NCBI GenBank assembly: GCA_029558635.1
Contig: JAKQEE010000258.1
Coordinates: 1-64,000, forward strand
Source: Pseudomonadota bacterium
GTDB lineage: Bacteria > Pseudomonadota > Alphaproteobacteria > Micavibrionales > Micavibrionaceae
Length of the DNA: 64,000 nt
Direction: 5' to 3'
The notes beneath the pieces were generated by a model. That model searched no databases. It was given only the letters and a program-made list of their open reading frames with translations, and was not told the origin of the DNA. Position numbers and translations under genes: made by a program. Position 1 is the stretch's first letter. Each line of letters begins with the position of its first letter. Shown one piece after another: positions 45,906 to 52,653 of the stretch.

Positions 45906-46547
45906 CTATTGGCTGACCCAGATAATCCGTGCAATCCAGCTGATCTCTCTGGTTTCGAAGCTGCGGTTCTCATGGTCGGGGTTTAAAGATCTGAGTTCGA
46001 TTTTTCCGGCCGTCTGGCGCAGCAGTTCTTTAGCCATGACTTCACCCGCAGATGTTTTGACCACCACTCGGTCACCGCGGCGGATGGCCGCATCGGGCGA
46101 TACAATCAGGCGGTCGCCTGATCGGAACAATGGCATCATGGAATCGCCAGCGACTTCGAGAGCGTAGTATTTTACGTTGCCCTGCTCGGGATAGGGGAAG
46201 TGGATGTGGTCCCAGCCTTCGCCAGTCGGATATCCCGCGTCGTCGAAATATCCTTCCTTGCCGGCCTGTGCATATCCGATCACGGGAATCTTCGGTTTGG
46301 CGACTGCGGAACCTTTTTCATCGCTGATCAATGCCACGAAATCAACCATCTGTGCACCTGTGGCATCGAGAATGCGGGCGACGCTTTCTGTCGAGGGCCA
46401 ACGGGGTTTGCCGTCGGGTCCGGTGCGCTTGCTGCGGTTGAAGGCTGTCGGGTCCAATCCGGCTTTCTTCGCGAGACCCGATGTCGAGTAGCCGCAAGAT
46501 TGCGCGAGACGGTCAATAGCCAGCCAGATGGTTTCGTGGGTTAACAT
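45906..46547 (-). CDS. LexA-like S24 peptidase-type transcriptional regulator
   Basis: A 213-residue regulator: N-terminal helix-turn-helix (SGLAKKAGLDPTAFNRSKR, about residues 23-41), a short linker, and a C-terminal S24 domain with an Ala-Gly cleavage-type site (YAQAGKEG, about 91), the nucleophile in GDSMMP (about 138) and the general base in VMAKEL (about 174). Proteins of this type are widespread on alphaproteobacterial chromosomes, often without a phage nearby; it may thus be a host gene. Its start faces the phage-like cassette, with a 168-bp shared regulatory region. It is a good candidate to control the cassette. Self-cleavage has to be inferred. Confidence 0.85.
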   Translation of the reverse strand: MLTHETIWLAIDRLAQSCGYSTSGLAKKAGLDPTAFNRSKRTGPDGKPRWPSTESVARILDATGAQMVDFVALISDEKGSAVAKPKIPVIGYAQAGKEGYFDDAGYPTGEGWDHIHFPYPEQGNVKYYALEVAGDSMMPLFRSGDRLIVSPDAAIRRGDRVVVKTSAGEVMAKELLRQTAGKIELRSLNPDHENRSFETREISWIARIIWVSQ

Positions 46548-46573
46548 AGGTCGATTATCTCATAAGTCTTTAA

Positions 46574-46587
46574 TCCTAGATATAGGA
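46574..46587. promoter_or_regulatory. Short palindrome upstream of the S24 regulator
   Basis: TCCTA-GATA-TAGGA is a symmetric site about 27 bp before the S24 start codon and 20 bp upstream of the cassette promoter. It could be an operator for the regulator itself. Confidence 0.4.
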
Positions 46588-46606
46588 AAATAATCTTAAA
46601 AACTTC

Positions 46607-46635
46607 TTGACAAAGGGAGAAAACGCTGCCATAAA
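46607..46635 (+). promoter_or_regulatory. Sigma70-like promoter of the phage-like cassette
   Basis: TTGACA at 46607-46612, a 17-nt spacer, then CATAAA at 46630-46635. The -35 matches the consensus fully; the -10 matches four of six positions. It points to the cassette. Confidence 0.6.
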
Positions 46636-46638
46636 CGA

Positions 46639-46653
46639 GAACATAAAGGGAAC
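46639..46653. promoter_or_regulatory. Candidate LexA (SOS) box, GAAC-N7-GAAC
   Basis: GAAC-ATAAAGG-GAAC fits the alphaproteobacterial LexA operator (GTTCN7GTTC on the other strand). It starts 3 bases downstream of the -10 and so covers the expected transcription start. Eight fixed bases arise by chance roughly twice in a window of this size, but rarely at such a position. Confidence 0.55.
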
Positions 46654-46715
46654 AATTGTGTCTTGAGCGTAGTTGATCCCGAGAAAACAATCTTTCTATT
46701 GGGGTTATCTGATTA

Positions 46716-47108
46716 ATGTCTTGTCCGTCTGCCTGTCACGAGGTGTCTCGCGACACTATGGTTCCTTTTGCCTCTGCCGAGGCTGCGTGGTTTTGGTTTG
46801 TGCAATCGCAAATGGCCCGTGCCGAAGGAGCCAAGATCGTGGCGGGTGCGGGTCTGTATCCGCGCCCTTGCGAACCGGTCGATATTTGCCGCGAAGTCGA
46901 GCGTCTCTATCGCGGACGGCGATTGGTGATCGACCATATCAAAGTCATGAGGCATTACGGTATGCGGATGATGTCGCCCGATCCGCGTCGTCCGAAGGAA
47001 GCGCGCGCCCATCATGTGTGGGTCGGGGCCATGAAGCGTCTGGAGGATGCTCTGGTTTTAAAGGGGATTGTCGATTCCAGTTTGTCATGGCGGGCGAACT
47101 GTGTCTGA
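46716..47108 (+). CDS. Unknown protein, first gene of the cassette
   Basis: A 130-residue protein (or 116 if ATG 46758 is used; both have weak ribosome binding sites). It is basic and mostly helical, with AAWFWFVQSQMARAEG and PCEPVDICREVERLYRGRRL, and resembles uncharacterised proteins I associate with alphaproteobacterial chromosomes. As the first gene after the SOS-box promoter it may be a regulator, but nothing in the sequence proves DNA binding. It may also be a host gene cotranscribed with the cassette. Confidence 0.65.
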   Translation: MSCPSACHEVSRDTMVPFASAEAAWFWFVQSQMARAEGAKIVAGAGLYPRPCEPVDICREVERLYRGRRLVIDHIKVMRHYGMRMMSPDPRRPKEARAHHVWVGAMKRLEDALVLKGIVDSSLSWRANCV

Positions 47109-47472
47109 AAAGGGTGATGTGGCGTTGGTCGTCTTTAGCGACCAGACAGATTTATGGTGGCTGAAATTCCTGCGGCGCGGGTTTCGTCACTGTTTTGTGG
47201 TGATCCGGATTAATGATCGCTGGATTGCGATTGATCCGATGGTGCATTTTTTAGAGATTTCTCTTCCTGATTTGCCGGAGGATTTTGATCTGGCGGGGTG
47301 GTTCCAGGGTAGTGGAATGAAGGTTGTGGAAACACAGATATTGTTTCCTGAACGGCGGATGTACCCGCCGTTTTTTTTATCGTGTGTCGAGGTTGTCAAG
47401 CGGGTTCTGGGTCTTCACCAGCCTTTCATTCTGACGCCTGCGCAATTGTATAAATTTTTAAACAAGAATTAG
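47101..47472 (+). CDS. Unknown protein with possible permuted papain-like Cys/His pair
   Basis: A 123-residue protein; the GTG at 47101 is preferred to the track start at 47068 and overlaps the previous gene by 8 bases. The order His (RHCFVVIR, about residue 30) then Cys (LSCVEVVKRVLG, about 99), followed by LTPAQLYKFL, is like circularly permuted NlpC/P60 or papain-type enzymes. Function, perhaps peptidoglycan or protein cleavage, is a guess. It is in the run of cassette genes with a 12-bp gap to the next. Confidence 0.6.
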   Translation: MSEKGDVALVVFSDQTDLWWLKFLRRGFRHCFVVIRINDRWIAIDPMVHFLEISLPDLPEDFDLAGWFQGSGMKVVETQILFPERRMYPPFFLSCVEVVKRVLGLHQPFILTPAQLYKFLNKN

Positions 47473-47484
47473 AGGAGAGTTCAT

Positions 47485-47736
47485 ATGGGTTCTTTAGTCT
47501 CAAAGCCGAAAGCGCCTAAGACAACCACAGTTGTCGTTAGCAAACCAGCAGTTACGACCACAAATAGTTCAAGTTCTACGACGACGGAGCCCGATCCGGT
47601 TGAAGTGGCCAGAGAGCGTGCCGAAAACGTTCTGCGTCGTAACCGCGGCGTGTGGGGGAATGTGTTGACCGGGTTTCGCGGCATTCTTTCGACCGGTGAC
47701 GGTGTGCCTCAACGCAAGACTTTGCTGGGAGAGTAA
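47485..47736 (+). CDS. Small phage protein upstream of portal
   Basis: An 83-residue protein with a Thr/Ser/Pro-rich N-terminal half and a conserved-looking end RRNRGVWGNVLTGFRGIL...RKTLLGE. Small proteins ending in KTLLG directly before the portal gene recur in podophages with this gene order. Role unknown; perhaps a head or connector accessory protein. Good ribosome binding site AGAGGAGAG. Confidence 0.7.
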   Translation: MGSLVSKPKAPKTTTVVVSKPAVTTTNSSSSTTTEPDPVEVARERAENVLRRNRGVWGNVLTGFRGILSTGDGVPQRKTLLGE

Positions 47737-47739
47737 GAG

Positions 47740-49230
47740 ATGATGGATAGTAAAAAAATGGATGTTCCCGAAATTATTGTCGGGCGTTTTGACGCAGCGC
47801 GGGCGCGACGGTCTAATTGGGAAGGGTTGTGGCAGGATTGTTACGATTATGCGCTTCCCTATCGTGGCGATTTTTCCGGATATTTTTCCGGTGGATCACG
47901 GCGCGGGGAAACCCTGTTTGATGCGACGGCGCCTGATGCTGTTGATCAATTGGCTTCGCTATTGCTTGGCTATTTAACGCCGCCTTTTACCCCATGGTTT
48001 GCGATCAAGGCTGGAACGGATTTATCCGATGAAGAAGCGGAAAAACTGGCTCCGCTGCTTGATAAAACGACGCGGACGATGCAGGCGCATTTTGACCAGT
48101 CGAATTTTCTGGTTGAGATTCACCAGTGTTTTCTCGATCTGGTCGTTGCGGGGACGGCATCTCTGGCGTTTGAAGAGGCTGGGGTGGGTGAAGCATCAGC
48201 ATTCCGTTTTGCGGCATTGCCTCTTAAGGATGTCTATTTTGAGGAAGGGAATCAGGGTGGACTTGATATTGTTTACCGCGTTTTGTCACTGAGTGATTCG
48301 AAAATTCTTTCAAGATACGCGCTTGAAGAATTACCGACCGATGTTCTGCATGGCAGCCGTGATGACCCGGACAGGAAGTTCAGGGTTATCGAGGCCGTGT
48401 TTCCGCTGGAAACAGAAGGCGGCTACGGTTTGGTGGTCTTTATGGACGAAAGCGGTGAGGTTCTGGTGACCGAGCGTCTTAGTCATTCGCCCTTTATTAA
48501 TTTCCGGTGGATGAAGACGCCCGGTGAGATTTACGGTCGTTCTCCGGTGATGAAATCCTTACCTGATATTAAAACAGCCAACAAAGTGGTCGAACTGATT
48601 TTAAAAAATGCGTCGATTGCGGTCACAGGCATTTGGCAGGCCGATGATGACGGAGTGGTCAATCCGGCCAATATCGAATTGGTTCCAGGGGCGATTATTC
48701 CGAAGGCGGTCGGGTCTAAGGGTTTGACACCGCTCGAGATGCCTGCGCGGTTTGATGTCTCGCAACTGGTTCTGGAGGATTTGCGCGGGCGCATCCGTCA
48801 TGCGCTGTTGGCCGACCGTTTGCCGTCACTTGGCGGAAAAAATGCGACGGCGACCGAGATTGTCGAGCGGTCTGGCGAGATGGCGTTGCTTCTTGGGGCG
48901 ACGTTCGGGCGATTGCAGGTCGAATTCTTGCATCCGCTGATTACGCGGGCTTACCAGATTTTGCGTCGTCGCGGAGTTGTTCCCGATTTGCCGCTCGATG
49001 GGCGGACGCTTGCCATCGAATATAGATCGCCGTTGGCGCGGGCGCAGGCGGGGCAGCACGTCCAGACGATGATGGGGTGGCTGAATACTGCCGGATCATT
49101 GGGTGCGGATGCCGTGTCCAGAATCGACCGTGGGGCTGTTCTTGATTATCTCGCCCGAGTCCTCGGTGTTCCTGCATCTTTTTTAATTCCAACAAAATCC
49201 GAAATTTCAACATTTGAAGGAGAAAAATAA
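47740..49230 (+). CDS. Portal (head-to-tail connector) protein, podovirus type
   Basis: A 496-residue protein of the bacteriophage head-to-tail connecting family. Typical segments are RRSNWEGLWQDCYDYALPYR near residue 18, GETLFDATAPDAVDQLAS, GYLTPPFTPWFAI, TPGEIYGRSPVMKSLPDIKTANK (about 265) and LGGKNATATEIVERSGEM (about 365). It forms the dodecameric vertex through which DNA enters and leaves the capsid. Length matches the T7-like connector. Its stop overlaps the scaffold start (TAATG). Confidence 0.9.
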   Translation: MMDSKKMDVPEIIVGRFDAARARRSNWEGLWQDCYDYALPYRGDFSGYFSGGSRRGETLFDATAPDAVDQLASLLLGYLTPPFTPWFAIKAGTDLSDEEAEKLAPLLDKTTRTMQAHFDQSNFLVEIHQCFLDLVVAGTASLAFEEAGVGEASAFRFAALPLKDVYFEEGNQGGLDIVYRVLSLSDSKILSRYALEELPTDVLHGSRDDPDRKFRVIEAVFPLETEGGYGLVVFMDESGEVLVTERLSHSPFINFRWMKTPGEIYGRSPVMKSLPDIKTANKVVELILKNASIAVTGIWQADDDGVVNPANIELVPGAIIPKAVGSKGLTPLEMPARFDVSQLVLEDLRGRIRHALLADRLPSLGGKNATATEIVERSGEMALLLGATFGRLQVEFLHPLITRAYQILRRRGVVPDLPLDGRTLAIEYRSPLARAQAGQHVQTMMGWLNTAGSLGADAVSRIDRGAVLDYLARVLGVPASFLIPTKSEISTFEGEK

Positions 49231-49949
49231 TGACTGATACTTATCTGACTGCCGAGCTCGAAAATGCTGGTGCTGCGGATCGTCCGCAAAATGTTCCAGC
49301 AAAATTTTGGGATGCTGAAAAGAAAGAAATCCGCATTGATGCGCTGCTGGGCTCCTATGCTGCTCTGGAAAAGAAATTGTCGGGTATGGTTCCTGAAACC
49401 GATCGTGGGAGGATGCTCAAATTGATAGGTGTTCCGGATACTCCTGAAGGGTATCAGGTCAATCTGCCTTGTGATTATCTTGAGGTTGATCCTGATCTTA
49501 ATGCCCGTCTGCATGGTAAAGGATTTACACCGGAACAGGTGCAGGAAGTTTATGATCTGGCCGCCGAGAAGCTGGTTCCGATGATTTTGCAAATGGCGGC
49601 AGAGTTTCAGGCTGAACGCGAGATCGAACGTTTGGTCGAATCTTTCGGCGGTGTTGAAAAATGGCGTGACATCTCCAAACAATTGCAAGAATATGGCGTG
49701 CGCTCTTTGCCTCTGCAGGCGTTCGAAGGGATGGCGTGTTCCTATGACGGGGTGATGGCGCTTTACAAGATGATGCAAAGCGAGTCCGGTTCTTCTGTGA
49801 AAATTCGTGGCGAGAGTTCTCCATCGGATCCGATGGATGAAAAGTCCCTGCGCAAGATGATGCAGGACCCTAGGTACTGGCGTGATCGCAATTCCGCCTT
49901 TATCGAGAAGGTGACGAAGGGTTTTGAGCGTTTGTATGGAGGTAAGTAA
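49230..49949 (+). CDS. Capsid assembly scaffolding-like protein
   Basis: A 239-residue acidic, mostly helical protein between portal and capsid genes, the conserved place of the scaffold. Segments DTPEGYQVNLP and KGFTPEQVQEVYDLAAEKLVPMI recall phage scaffold proteins; the final KSLRKMMQDPRYWRDRNSAFIEKVTKGFERLY is a basic capsid-binding type C-terminus. It would guide capsid assembly and leave the prohead. Its stop is immediately followed by the opposite-strand PilZ gene. Confidence 0.78.
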   Translation: MTDTYLTAELENAGAADRPQNVPAKFWDAEKKEIRIDALLGSYAALEKKLSGMVPETDRGRMLKLIGVPDTPEGYQVNLPCDYLEVDPDLNARLHGKGFTPEQVQEVYDLAAEKLVPMILQMAAEFQAEREIERLVESFGGVEKWRDISKQLQEYGVRSLPLQAFEGMACSYDGVMALYKMMQSESGSSVKIRGESSPSDPMDEKSLRKMMQDPRYWRDRNSAFIEKVTKGFERLYGGK

Positions 49950-50348
49950 TTATGCTTGCGATCCGGCGAATTCGCGGGCGTTGAAATCGTCGATGACGTT
50001 CTGGAACGTTTTTCGGATGTCGCCGGTCAGCGGTTCGAATTGGAGCGAATAGCTTTCGGCCATTTTGCGGACGACTTTGGCGCGGTGTTTGACGTGGACC
50101 AGATGGTCGCGGAGGTGGAATTTCATCTCGACGTCCATTTCCTGTCCGACGCCCAGAGGACGCGGGTCACCGAACACTTTAACTCCGCCCGGACTCCAGT
50201 CGAGGATCGGGTGGGCTTTGCCGTCAATAAAGCCGATGCATTGGTCGCAGGATCGGCGCGGATGTGCGCGGCGGGATGTGAATCCGTTGCTACCATCGTC
50301 CGAGAGTGTTTTTTTGATTCCAATTGCTGACATAATGTTTTGCAGCAT
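49950..50348 (-). CDS. PilZ-domain protein inside the virion cassette
   Basis: A 132-residue protein with the two c-di-GMP-binding signatures of PilZ: RRAHPRRSC (RxxxR, about residues 26-34) and DWSPGGVKV (D/NxSxxG, about 49-57). The start at 50348 has AGGAG at good spacing. It is encoded opposite to all cassette genes and exactly abuts the scaffold stop codon. PilZ proteins are rare inside phage morphogenesis operons; this one could link particle production to c-di-GMP or be a host gene that moved in. Both signature motifs look intact. Confidence 0.85.
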   Translation of the reverse strand: MLQNIMSAIGIKKTLSDDGSNGFTSRRAHPRRSCDQCIGFIDGKAHPILDWSPGGVKVFGDPRPLGVGQEMDVEMKFHLRDHLVHVKHRAKVVRKMAESYSLQFEPLTGDIRKTFQNVIDDFNAREFAGSQA

Positions 50349-50658
50349 ACAGATGCTCCTGTGTTCGTCCAGTAAAAGTTATTTGTATTCGTTCAGTTAC
50401 TTATAGACACACAGTTACGGAAACGCTTCCTCACATTTCCGTAATTACCAACCGTCTCTAATATAGGGGTATTGTAAAAAAATTACAAGTTTTCGATGCG
50501 TTCAGACTGTCGCACCCTTGTGGGCAGGCGGTCTGGATCGTCGCAGAGAACGAAGAGCCTTATCTTCGCCTGCACTTTACATGGTTCCGAATTGGCCGGA
50601 CTCCGACAACCAAACGGGATTTTTTCCTTTTAAACCAACAAATTAACAAGGAGTAACC
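50349..50658. other. Regulatory interval between PilZ and capsid genes, 310 bp
   Basis: No ORF is supported. It holds a 9-bp inverted repeat at 50415-50444, a TTGTAA-N5-TTACAA palindrome at 50472-50488, a possible hairpin near 50500 (CAGAC...GTCTG), and the capsid ribosome binding site AAGGAG before 50659. Since PilZ and capsid genes diverge here, both promoters must be in this interval. Confidence 0.65.
50415..50444. promoter_or_regulatory. 9-bp inverted repeat, candidate operator
   Basis: TTACGGAAA and TTTCCGTAA are exact inverted copies separated by 12 bases, about 67 bp upstream of the PilZ start. The spacing of about two helical turns between arm centres would suit a dimeric regulator. 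Confidence 0.55.
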
Positions 50659-51489
50659 ATGAGTACCGAACTCAACAAGGCGTTCGTCAAGCAGTTCGAA
50701 CGCGAAGTCCATGAAGCCTATCAGCGTCAGGGGTCCAAACTGCGCGGTGCGGTCCGTACAATTAACAATGTGAAAGGTTCAAGTGTTGTCTTCCAGAAAG
50801 TCGGCAAAGGAACTGCGTCCACCAAGTCCACCCACGGTATGGTTCCGGTGATGAATCTGTCCTATGCCTCGGTCGAATGTGCGTTGCAGGATTATTATGC
50901 CGGTGACTGGGTCGACAAATTCGATGAACTGAAAATCAACCATGATGAGCGTCAGGTGATTGCCAATGCTGGTGCCTATGCGCTGGGCCGCAAAACCGAC
51001 GAGTTGATTATTACAGCTTTGGCGACTGCATCAACCTATAGCATTGCCGATAGTAATACTGGCATGACTCTCGACAAGCTTTTGGGAGCATTTGAATTGC
51101 TGGGGGCGGCCAATGTGCCGGATGATGGCGGGCGTTTCGCTGTGATCGGTTGGAAGCAATGGAGTGAAATGCTCAAGATCCCTGAATTCGCTAGCAGTGA
51201 ATTCGTTGGTCCTGACGAGCTTCCCTATAAAGACACGCAGGCCAAGAAATGGCTCGGCACCACCTGGATTCCTCATTCGGGTTTGCCGATTAACGGTAGT
51301 GATATTCGTTCCTGTTTCTGGTTCCACCGTACCGCCATCGGTCATGCATCTGGTTCCGATGTCCAAACTGATGTCAGCTGGCATGGCGACCGTGCAGCGC
51401 ACTTCGTCAACAATATGATGAGCCAAGGCGCTTCCCTGATTGATCAGGAAGGTGTGGTTATCGTCAATTGTGACGAGACGCCTGACTAG
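50659..51489 (+). CDS. Major capsid protein
   Basis: A 276-residue protein in the capsid position after portal and scaffold. It starts with STELNKAFVKQFEREVHEAYQRQGSKLRG and has VVFQKVGKG and DKFDELKINHDERQVIANAGAYALGRKTDELI, features of the podovirus capsid family with HK97-like fold. Strong ribosome binding site (AAGGAG). It has its own upstream regulatory interval and is followed by a stem-loop, so it can be made in excess over neighbours. Confidence 0.85.
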   Translation: MSTELNKAFVKQFEREVHEAYQRQGSKLRGAVRTINNVKGSSVVFQKVGKGTASTKSTHGMVPVMNLSYASVECALQDYYAGDWVDKFDELKINHDERQVIANAGAYALGRKTDELIITALATASTYSIADSNTGMTLDKLLGAFELLGAANVPDDGGRFAVIGWKQWSEMLKIPEFASSEFVGPDELPYKDTQAKKWLGTTWIPHSGLPINGSDIRSCFWFHRTAIGHASGSDVQTDVSWHGDRAAHFVNNMMSQGASLIDQEGVVIVNCDETPD

Positions 51490-51511
51490 ATTTTCTTCGG
51501 ATTATAGCGGG

Positions 51512-51540
51512 AATGGCGGCGGGTGATGCCGCCATTTTCG
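51512..51540 (+). terminator. Stem-loop terminator/attenuator after the capsid gene
   Basis: AATGGCGGC-GGGTGAT-GCCGCCATT forms a perfect 9-bp stem with TT following. It is likely to reduce transcription into downstream tail genes. Confidence 0.65.
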
Positions 51541-51595
51541 TCTCAAAATCCTTTGAAACTCATTTTCTCAAAATTTATTTTATAGGAGTTTAAGT

Positions 51596-51838
51596 ATGTC
51601 TTTACAAAGCAAGGACCTCAGTGTGCTGGCCTATGCCAACAAATTCACTCTGTGGCATTACACGACGTTCGATTCGTCGGTTGTCACCACGGGTTATTTC
51701 AACAACGCGGCGTCGATGCTGCGCGTTAACGATCTGATTATCGTGAATATAGATACGGATGGCACACCGTCTACGGTGTTTTATATCGTCACTGCCAACA
51801 CGGGCTCGTCCGTGACGATAGCGGCCTTTACCGCCTGA
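51596..51838 (+). CDS. Small virion-associated protein, possible capsid decoration protein
   Basis: An 80-residue beta-rich protein (KFTLWHYTTFDSSVVTTGYFNNAASMLRVNDLIIVN) placed between capsid and tail tubular genes. Small proteins here are often capsid decoration or head fibre proteins in related phages. It has AGGAG before its ATG and is flanked on both sides by stem-loops, as if expressed together with the capsid. Confidence 0.6.
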   Translation: MSLQSKDLSVLAYANKFTLWHYTTFDSSVVTTGYFNNAASMLRVNDLIIVNIDTDGTPSTVFYIVTANTGSSVTIAAFTA

Positions 51839-51888
51839 TCCCTCGCCCTTTGGTCAGGGGGGGCCGCTTTGATGGTCCGTACCGATGG

Positions 51889-51922
51889 GAGGTGGCCCAA
51901 GCTTTCGGGTCACCTCTTTTTT
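51889..51922 (+). terminator. Intrinsic terminator in the head/tail interval
   Basis: GAGGTGGCCC pairs with GGGTCACCTC (one mismatch) around 8 bases and is followed by six T, giving a strong terminator shape. Confidence 0.85.
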
Positions 51923-51930
51923 AAGATTTG

Positions 51931-51963
51931 TTCCAATTAAAAACTGGAAATTTTTAATTGGAA
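51931..51963. repeat. 13-bp perfect inverted repeat
   Basis: TTCCAATTAAAAA and TTTTTAATTGGAA around CTGGAAA. AT-rich and directly behind the terminator. Confidence 0.85.
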
Positions 51964-52018
51964 GTCCTCAGATGCCGGACAAGCTTCGGGCAAAGCCCGC
52001 CTCGCCTTGCTCGGTGCA

Positions 52019-52055
52019 ATTTTGAATAAGAATTAGAGAGGTTCTTATTCAAAAT
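52019..52055. repeat. 14-bp perfect inverted repeat before the tail genes
   Basis: ATTTTGAATAAGAA and TTCTTATTCAAAAT around TTAGAGAGG. It ends 27 bases before the tail tubular A start, so a folded transcript could affect translation of that gene. Confidence 0.85.
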
Positions 52056-52081
52056 CACAATTTTTTTGAAAGGTTTTTATC

Positions 52082-52651
52082 ATGGCTTTGTCCGATATTG
52101 GTTTATGTTCGCGTGCGCTGGTCAAAATCGGTGCGCATCCGATTGCGTCCTTCTCGGACGGTACGGCCTCCTCTGAGATTGCGGGGCTTTTGTATGATTC
52201 CGTTCGTGATGCGGTTTTATCTTCCTATGGGTGGAGTTTTGCTACCGGACAGGTCACGCTGACACGGCTTACAACTGCGCCAGCGGCTGACTATCAATAT
52301 GCGTATCAATTGCCCAATGATTTCCTGCGTGCGATTTCCGCCGGATATCCTGCGCGCGGGAGGGGGCTTTCCTACCGTATTCAAGGAAGACAGCTTCATA
52401 TCAATGCCGAAGAGGTGTTGCTCACCTATATTTACCGTCCGGTTGAGGAAACATTTCCGCCCTATTTTGACATGGCGTTGATTGCGCGTCTGGCGGCTGA
52501 GTTTTGTATTCCATTGACTGAAAATGTATCGCGGTCTGAAGTTTTATCCAAACTTGCCGAACAGGAATTTACCCGTGCGCGCCAGATCGACGCGCAGCAG
52601 GATAGTCCAAACCGGATCGAGAGTTTTTCCTTAATTGATGCGAGGGAGTAA
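52082..52651 (+). CDS. Tail tubular protein A-like (T7 gp11-like)
   Basis: A 189-residue protein: MALSDIGLCSRALVKIGAHPI, VRDAVLSSYGWSFATGQVTL and ISAGYPARGRGLSYRIQGRQLHINAEEVLLTYIYRP are typical of the gp11-like tail gatekeeper family. It sits under the portal and starts the short tail. The GTG start of the next gene follows 2 bases after its stop. Confidence 0.85.
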   Translation: MALSDIGLCSRALVKIGAHPIASFSDGTASSEIAGLLYDSVRDAVLSSYGWSFATGQVTLTRLTTAPAADYQYAYQLPNDFLRAISAGYPARGRGLSYRIQGRQLHINAEEVLLTYIYRPVEETFPPYFDMALIARLAAEFCIPLTENVSRSEVLSKLAEQEFTRARQIDAQQDSPNRIESFSLIDARE

Positions 52652-52653
52652 TC

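Noticed and set aside
45906-46547. S24 regulator as a simple prophage CI repressor
   Set aside because: The protein looks like a common chromosomal regulator of alphaproteobacteria and there is no Cro/integrase context; kept as possible regulator, not as proof of lysogeny.
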